Assembly (NCBI GenBank): GCA_003665825.1
Contig: QPFY01000006.1
Coordinates: 1,302,001 to 1,366,000, forward strand
Reading direction: 5' to 3'
Length of the DNA stretch: 64,000 nt
Source of the DNA: Microbotryum silenes-acaulis
Lineage: Eukaryota; Basidiomycota; Microbotryomycetes; Microbotryales; Microbotryaceae
Shown: positions 58,303 through 64,000 of the stretch, piece after piece
How positions within the stretch are numbered: the first letter of the stretch is position 1
Layout of the letters: each line of letters begins with the position of its first letter
Notes under the pieces: generated by a model
The model's database searches: none
Told to the model about the DNA's origin: nothing
Seen by the model: only the letters and a program-made list of their open reading frames with translations
Made by a program: the position numbers and the translations under genes

Positions 58303-59445
58303 AATCGACCTGATCTGCCCCGATTCCCTGCAGCACCTGCGAACCCTACCTCCGACGCCTCCCCGGACGCACCCGAACCCACCACCACCGCTTCTCGCGA
58401 CGCCGCCGACGCCCCCATGTCCACCTCGAGCCACGTTGACCCCACCCTGGCGGCCAGTATCGACGAGCGCATACACCTCGAAGTACAACGTCGTCTGCGT
58501 GAGTTCACTACCTCCCCGACACCGGCCAACGAACGTAAACCCATCGTCTACAACATCGATATTCCACGTCACCTCTCAACCTGGCCGGCCGACGCTCTCC
58601 TCTCCGGCGTCGAGACCTTCCGAATTTGGGACCGCACGTTACAAGACCGCGTTGGCGCCACCATCTACGAGTACATCACGACTGGCACCCTCCCCAACCG
58701 TGCGGAAGCCATCGACCACGAAAATGTCGAGATCTTCGCCGTCCGCCAAGTCTCAGATGGTGTCACCGGAAACGTTCGAAAGTCGCTGCTCACCGTTGCC
58801 ACCGCCCACCGTCGCGCACAGGCCTACTATGATCACCTAAATCGGGAGTACAATCCAACGTCGTCACAGTCCACACTCCGTCTGCTCCACTCGTTCTTCA
58901 ACATTCCGCGCGCACCTATCGAGGAGAAGGGCTTCGTCGAATGGATGGCCGAATTCCTCAACCAGTCAGCCTGCCTCGAATCAGCCCAAATCACGATAAT
59001 GGACGTCATCACGGCTCGAGCTCTCACCCTGATCCCCGACGAACTGGACGCATTCCGCCAATACATGGAGCTCCACAACACCGACCAGCTACCGACCCCG
59101 GCAAACCTCATGACCCTTGCACACAAGCAAGTCAAGAACCACCACGACACTCGTAACACTGGCCCGAACGTAACCGCATTTGCGGCAGCATCACCATCGT
59201 CATCTCGTCCCTCGCAACAGTCTCCAGCTAAGTTTCCCTGCCCCGCCTGCAACAACGGCGTGCATCGAGTACGACACTGCCCCGACGACGCCGCCCGCCA
59301 ACGTTACATCGAGCGACGCCACGGACACCAACGTCACACCACGGCCCCAACCATTACCGCACCGGAGGGCGCACCCGTCGTAGGCACAATCTCACGGTTC
59401 CAAGAACTCCCGGATCCCTCGACGGCCGGCGGCCAAAATTGGTAA
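58294..59445 (+). CDS. gag: CopG Gag, stand-alone (383 aa)
   Basis: Homologue of the 389-residue Gag at 5228-6397 with substitutions along the whole length and small length differences in the two linkers, but no disruption. Conserved blocks include HVDPTLAASIDERIH, SWPADALLSGVETFR (T for S at the first position here), FAVRQVSDGV, APIEEKGFVEWM and HKQVKNHHDTRN. The CCHC knuckle is CPACNNGVHRVRHC. The shared C-terminal motif is ISRFQ-LPDPST. No Pol follows; the polypurine tract begins about 105 bp after the stop. Confidence 0.93.
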   Translation: MSPNRPDLPRFPAAPANPTSDASPDAPEPTTTASRDAADAPMSTSSHVDPTLAASIDERIHLEVQRRLREFTTSPTPANERKPIVYNIDIPRHLSTWPADALLSGVETFRIWDRTLQDRVGATIYEYITTGTLPNRAEAIDHENVEIFAVRQVSDGVTGNVRKSLLTVATAHRRAQAYYDHLNREYNPTSSQSTLRLLHSFFNIPRAPIEEKGFVEWMAEFLNQSACLESAQITIMDVITARALTLIPDELDAFRQYMELHNTDQLPTPANLMTLAHKQVKNHHDTRNTGPNVTAFAAASPSSSRPSQQSPAKFPCPACNNGVHRVRHCPDDAARQRYIERRHGHQRHTTAPTITAPEGAPVVGTISRFQELPDPSTAGGQNW

Positions 59446-59561
59446 AGTCCGCACTCCGCCCAACACCCAGGTCCCCCTTACACCGGTCACTGCCTCGTCG
59501 ATTACACCACTTGCTACAACCTCCTTTCGTGCTCTTCTGGAAGCGTTCGAACGAGGGGGGG

Positions 59562-60405
59562 TGTTGAATTTCATTCTACTACAATCCTTCGAACACTTCA
59601 ACCTTGCGCCGCAACTTACCCGGCCCGCCCATCTTCTTGCCTCGAGCGCCTTTCGCCTCGGCGCACTTTCGCCTCGGGCGCCTTTCGCCTTCGCAGCCAA
59701 GCCGCCCCCTTGTCTCCGCCTCCGCGCCAGCCTGCTCAACTCACGCTCGCGCGCCGCTGCCTCCACGCCGGGACTTAGTCAGTCCGCACTCTCCAGCCTA
59801 GCCGAGCCAACGCCTCCGCCTCGCCACAGCCAGTTTGCCACCGCCGACCTCATGACCCATCGGCCATGCAGAACATCGCCCACTCATGATGCCCGCGGTT
59901 CGCAACCTGAAGCCTGTCGTCACGGATCGCCTCACTCAACAACTCTGGATCGTGTAGATAAGTTTCCCCTCGTGTCCGTCGTCCAACACGACACCCCTCA
60001 GAGCCTCGATGGTCCACTTGGAGTTCGGTCTTGAAGCTTCGCATTGTGTTAGCCCAGTTTGTCTTAGCGCGGCCCTTTGCTAAGAACCTCACCCGACTCG
60101 CGCGCCCTCGCGCCTCTCTTCCTCTTCTCTACCGCTTCCCAACATTAGCTAGACCGCTAATCTTCGGTAGAGAACAGGTTAGTTGCAATCACATCAACCG
60201 CTTCCCAACATTAGCTAGACCGCTAATCTTCGGTAGAGAACAGATCGCCCAGCCGCACCGCGTCCGTCTCGTCAGACCGAGCCTGTGCCGCCGCACGACC
60301 TCTCCGCCCGGACCGTCCGTCGCAACCTTGCCACGTCGACGCTCCTACAGTAGCCCTAGCGGTCGCTACGCCAACCTCCCAAGGTCCTGCAGCCTACATT
60401 CAACA
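59562..60405 (+). repeat. CopG 3' LTR (844 bp, long form)
   Basis: Preceded by GAACGAGGGGGGGG. Cassette at 60178-60243. After its end (CATTCAACA) comes a GypB fragment in minus orientation. Confidence 0.92.
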
Positions 60406-60678
60406 GGATGATGATGTCGAGGAAGGGTTGGGGCAGTGGATCAGGCGGCCAATGGATTACAGGGGCTTCGTTGACCTCATCGGTGGCGACTCCCAACAAA
60501 TTGAGTTCGTCGGCGTTGGCATTGACCGGAATGGGCGGGTCGTTGGCGGGGGCCGCATCGATAGCGTGAACTTGATTGACAGCGATGGGAGGGGAGAGGG
60601 GGCCGGTAGACAAGTCGACGGCGTCCATAATGTTCTCGGCCACACAATGGGAACCGGGAGAGCCTGCATCGTAACCGT
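60406..60678 (-). pseudogene. pol: GypB polyprotein fragment (block copy 3)
   Basis: Same as 15270-15542 with one visible change (GATGATGATG for GATGATGGTG at its start). Opens the third mosaic block. Confidence 0.85.
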
Positions 60679-60898
60679 TGTGAGGAATCCACTCTCCGCT
60701 CGGGTCAGGACTTAGGCGCGCGGATCGAGCCGGGCGCATCGGCTCAGGACTTAGGCGCGCGCAGCGAGCCTGGCACATTGGCTCAGCCCCGAGGCTCCCT
60801 GGCTGAGGACTTGGGGCGCGCGGCTCCCTTACTGTTAGCTTCCTATTCATCACTCTTGGCTATAACTACATCGCTGACGTAGTAGAGTTGATCGAATA
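60679..60898 (+). repeat. CopC 5' LTR, 220 bp (block copy 3)
   Basis: Same as 15543-15762. Confidence 0.9.
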
Positions 60899-60993
60899 GG
60901 TTATAAGCCCACGAGCTACCAGCCCCGCCGCTTGCAATTTTTTCCCTCAAGCCCAGCCACTCGAGCCGCCCCAGCCCATCGCACCATCGCAGC

Positions 60994-62083
60994 ATGGACA
61001 GCTCCCCCGCCCCGCCTTCGCCCCCCAGGGACATCAGCTCCCCTGACCCTTCGATCAGCGTGCAAATCGCCACGCTACAGGCACAGCTTGCCGCTCTACA
61101 GGCCTCACAGCCCCCTGCCGCCGCCGCCGCCGCCACCCCGCCCGTCACTGCCACGCAGGCAAACACCGCCACCGCATCAAAAGTCGTGTTCCCCAAGCAC
61201 GCTCGTCTTGACGGGCCTAAGTCGTTTACGAACTGGTTACGTCAACTCCGTCTCGCGCTTCCAAATCAAGTCCGTGGTTACGTTCTTGACGGTGTCATCC
61301 CTCCGACATGGACGGCCGACCAGCTTGCCGCCCGTGACGACGCCGCGCGGGAAATCATTGTTGGCTCGATTGACTCAGCCGACGTCTCAGCCACCCTCGA
61401 CACAATCCCCAGCGACGACCTGTCGGCACCACGCATCTTTGCCGCACTCAAGGCTCGTTTCGCACCGGACGACGCCACTCGCACCCTCGAGTTGTTCGCC
61501 CGCCTTTGGGACTTCAGGAAGATGCCTGCCTCCGTCGAGGCGTACAACACCTGGCTCCGTGAATACATGTCGATAGCGCAGGAAATCCGCGACGCCAAAA
61601 CCTCGCTCTACGACGTGCTCGCCACTCACGTGCTCGCCATGGTCCCACCCTGCCTCGACAGCTTCCGACTCACGTTCACGGACGAGCAGCGCAACCAACG
61701 CGACCTCCCGGAACTCACGACGCTGACGGACCGCATTCGCATCCAGCTTCGCTCGGCGGGACTCTCGTCATCACACTCAGCCATGCTCGCCACCGACTCC
61801 CCTTGTCCCGCCTGCCGCGCCCCCGGCCACCGCCTGCGCGACTGCACGTCACGGGCGAAACACCCGCCCACCGGCCCCTGCCGCCGCTGCCACAAGAAAG
61901 GTCACTGGGCCCTCGACTGCAAGCACCGGGGCGAACAGAAACACACCGGCGACGACAACCAGGACGACATGTCTCTCCCCGCCACTCAACAGCCTAACGT
62001 CGGCTATTTCGCCTCCTGCCTGTTCGCTCGCCGGCAACTCCCAACGGACGCCTTCGTAGTCGACTCGGGCACCACGGCACACA
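60994..62083 (+). pseudogene. gag: CopC Gag, truncated (block copy 3)
   Basis: As 15858-16947 but with a tract of differences (MVPPCLD, LATDSPC, GDDNQ) that match the copy at 27159 instead, suggesting gene conversion or recombination; ends in protease DSGTTAHM at a CopG LTR. Confidence 0.92.
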
Positions 62084-62865
62084 TGTTGAATGTGGACTGT
62101 AGGGCTTATCGGAATTTGGCGTAGCGACCGCTAGGGCTACTAGTGGAGCGTCGACGTGGCAAGGATGCGACGGACGGTCGACAGGAGAAGTCGTGAGGCG
62201 GCACTGGCGCGGTCTGATGAGACGGACGCGGTGCGGCTGTTCTCTACCGAAGATTAGCTGTCTGGCTAATGTTGGGAAGCGGTAGAGAAGAGGAAGAAAG
62301 GCACAGGGGCGCGCGAGTCGGGTGAGGTTCTAGCAAGGGGCCGCGCTAAGACAAACTGGGCTAGCACAATGCGAAGCTACAAGACCGAACTCCAAGCGGA
62401 CCATCAAGGCTCTGAGGGGTGTCGTGTTGGACGACGTACACGAAGGGAAACTTATCTACCTTGGTCGAGTGTTGGTGAGCTGGGCAATCCGTAGCAACAA
62501 GATCCAGGTTGCGAACGACGGGCGTCATGCATGGGCGATACACTGGATGGCCGATGAGACATGAGGACGGTGGCGGTAAGCTGGCGGTGGCTAGGCGGAG
62601 GCAACGGCTCGGCAAGACAGGAGAAGTAGACCGACTAAGTTCCGATGTGGAGGCGGCGGCGCGCGAGCGTGAGTTGAACAGGCTGGCGCGGTGCGGCGAA
62701 CAAAAGGGGGGCGGCTTGGCTGTGAAGGCGAAGGCGCCGAGGCGAAAGACTGGGGGGCGGCTTGGCAGCGAGGGCGAAGGCGCCGAGGTGAAAACTGGGC
62801 GGTCCTGACAAACGGCGGCCCAAAGTTGAAGTGTTCGAACGCTTGTAGTAGAATGAAATTCAACA
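62084..62865 (-). repeat. CopG LTR, solo (block copy 3)
   Basis: Same as 16948-17729, including the loss of ATCGTCCAG next to the cassette site. Confidence 0.9.
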
Positions 62866-64000
62866 GCACCAACGCGTGTAGACGACGTCATCCCTGCGGA
62901 CGTCGCCTGTCACTTTTTTCAAGTTCGGCATTGCCGACAACGATCCGTACCTCTACAACCGCTTCGTCCCCCGCCCTGGACGAGCATTCACACCCACTCT
63001 CTGACCCTGAGTCGTCAGCCTCCTCTCCGTTGCCGAACTCATCCGCGACGAACGCGTCGCTGTCCTTCCCGACTTCCTTCACAGAGTCCGACGACGAACG
63101 CGCTTATCCTTCCTACCCTTTCCGCCAACCGTCTCGTGCTCGTCTTCGTTCGCCCCGTAATCGCCGACGGTTGAGCCACGAGATCGCCATGGCCGACGAG
63201 CGCGACATGTCCCACGCCGCCGCCGATGATCGAGACGCTCCTCTCCGCGACGAAGACCCCGGGCGCGCAAAACCGCCTAAGTCCCCGCCACCACACGCGT
63301 ACCACACCGCCACCGCCCTCTCATCCCTCGAAACCCGCCTCGAGGAATCCGAAGCACGTCGTATCGACTCCGAGGAACGCGTTCAGCACTTGGAGAAGTT
63401 GGTGGAGAGTTTACTGAAAAGCTCACCTGAACCAGTTGTGGCGCGGGCCGGATTCTCTGAACCAGCCGCAGCTCGGGCCGGGGAGTTTACGCCGGTGAGA
63501 TCGGTCCCCCTGGACGTCCCCCCGCACACATTTTTGGGACGTTCAGGCAATACCGCTGACCCCCTTGCTCGTACCCCTGGGGGGGAATCTTACAGCGCAC
63601 GAAGGGACGGCCCTTCCCCGGCGGTGATCAGCTCTCGTTGGAGAGGGACATTACCCGACCGGGAAGGGCTTTGGACCGGGGATAACCCGGATAGGTTGGT
63701 CACTTTCACTACATTTGGGAAGTCGTACTTGTCTCTACTTTGCGACATTTCGACCACCGACCGGGTCATCCAGCTCGTGGCGACTTTATTCGTTCGTTCA
63801 ACATCGCCCCAGCGCCGTCAGTCTCCGCACGACTGGGCCGTTGATACGATGACGGATGCGGTCCGGGACGAGCGACCTCATTGCTGGACGTCACTGATGA
63901 CAGCAGTAGGACGTCGTTGGCCGGATCCCGGCTTTGCCGACCGAGTGTCCCAAGATTTCTACGGGTGCCGTCAGTCTGCGTCTCGCGCCTATGACCATGT
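62866..64000 (+). mobile_element. GypB copy 3, cut by window end
   Basis: LTR remnant 62866-62912 then leader and gag; runs off the right edge. Matches copies 1 and 2 base for base as far as seen. Confidence 0.9.
63189..64000 (+). CDS. gag: GypB Gag, N-terminal part (partial)
   Basis: From ATG MADERDMSHA to the capsid region (CRQSASRAYDH). Whether the downstream deletion is present cannot be seen. Truncated 5' LTR, so transcription from its own promoter is doubtful. Confidence 0.85.
   Translation, partial: MADERDMSHAAADDRDAPLRDEDPGRAKPPKSPPPHAYHTATALSSLETRLEESEARRIDSEERVQHLEKLVESLLKSSPEPVVARAGFSEPAAARAGEFTPVRSVPLDVPPHTFLGRSGNTADPLARTPGGESYSARRDGPSPAVISSRWRGTLPDREGLWTGDNPDRLVTFTTFGKSYLSLLCDISTTDRVIQLVATLFVRSTSPQRRQSPHDWAVDTMTDAVRDERPHCWTSLMTAVGRRWPDPGFADRVSQDFYGCRQSASRAYDH

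Larger units (their letters stand above)
57446..60405 (+). mobile_element. CopG copy 2, complete gag-only copia element
   Basis: 844-bp LTRs (57446-58289, 59562-60405) with one mismatch seen by eye, primer-binding site, intact Gag and polypurine tract. It lies in the RNase H region of CopP copy 3. The left flank is GTTAT and the right flank is a GypB fragment (GGATG), so one end has been exchanged. Confidence 0.92.

Overview
The window is eukaryotic, almost certainly fungal, and I would guess a GC-rich basidiomycete yeast. It is made entirely of LTR retrotransposons. I see no host gene, rRNA, tRNA gene, CRISPR array or bacterial-type operon. Short leaders, intron-less polyproteins and copia-type initiator-tRNA primer sites fit fungal retroelements; the species cannot be named from this sequence alone. 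The layout (nested insertions, solo LTRs, chimeric LTR junctions, three copies of the same mosaic block) is what one expects of a centromere or other heterochromatic retrotransposon cluster.

Working family names used here: GypA = full-length Ty3/gypsy chromovirus; GypB = close relative that lost protease and reverse transcriptase by one in-frame deletion; CopP = copia element coding only for Pol; CopG = copia element coding only for Gag; CopC = ordinary copia element with one Gag-Pol frame; CopD and CopE = further copia families present as damaged copies.

Layout. 1-13074: a minus-strand GypA copy (cut by the window start) interrupted by a tandem CopP array (895-11688, order LTR-pol-LTR-pol-LTR), which is itself interrupted by a complete gag-only CopG element (4228-7286). 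13075-17729: CopC fragments, a 276-bp structured insertion and CopG LTRs. 17730-23701: GypB copy 1 with a solo CopG-type LTR inside. 23702-31897: fragments of CopE, GypA (with an inverted LTR pair), CopC and CopD. 31898-39309: full-length GypA. 39310-46043: a near-exact second copy of the 13075-20163 mosaic. 46044-51283: an intact CopC inserted in GypB copy 2 (43965-53920). 54054-57445: CopP copy 3, cut by the second complete CopG element (57446-60405). 60406-64000: third copy of the mosaic block.

The main biological point is the CopP/CopG pair. CopP has protease, integrase, reverse transcriptase and RNase H but no Gag, and carries an N-terminal hydrophobic segment in its place. CopG has a complete copia-type Gag with a zinc knuckle but no Pol. 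Both keep intact frames in more than one copy. They share the primer-binding site, the LTR start with its polypurine tract, 5-bp target duplications, and an identical 13-base start of an intron-like cassette in the LTR. This suggests a two-component retrotransposon in which Gag and Pol are supplied by separate mobile elements. A second recurrent feature is that LTRs of four copia families each occur with and without a GT...AG cassette of 65-80 bp that duplicates the upstream LTR sequence. A third is a consensus Pol III A-box/B-box pair inside the gypsy LTRs.
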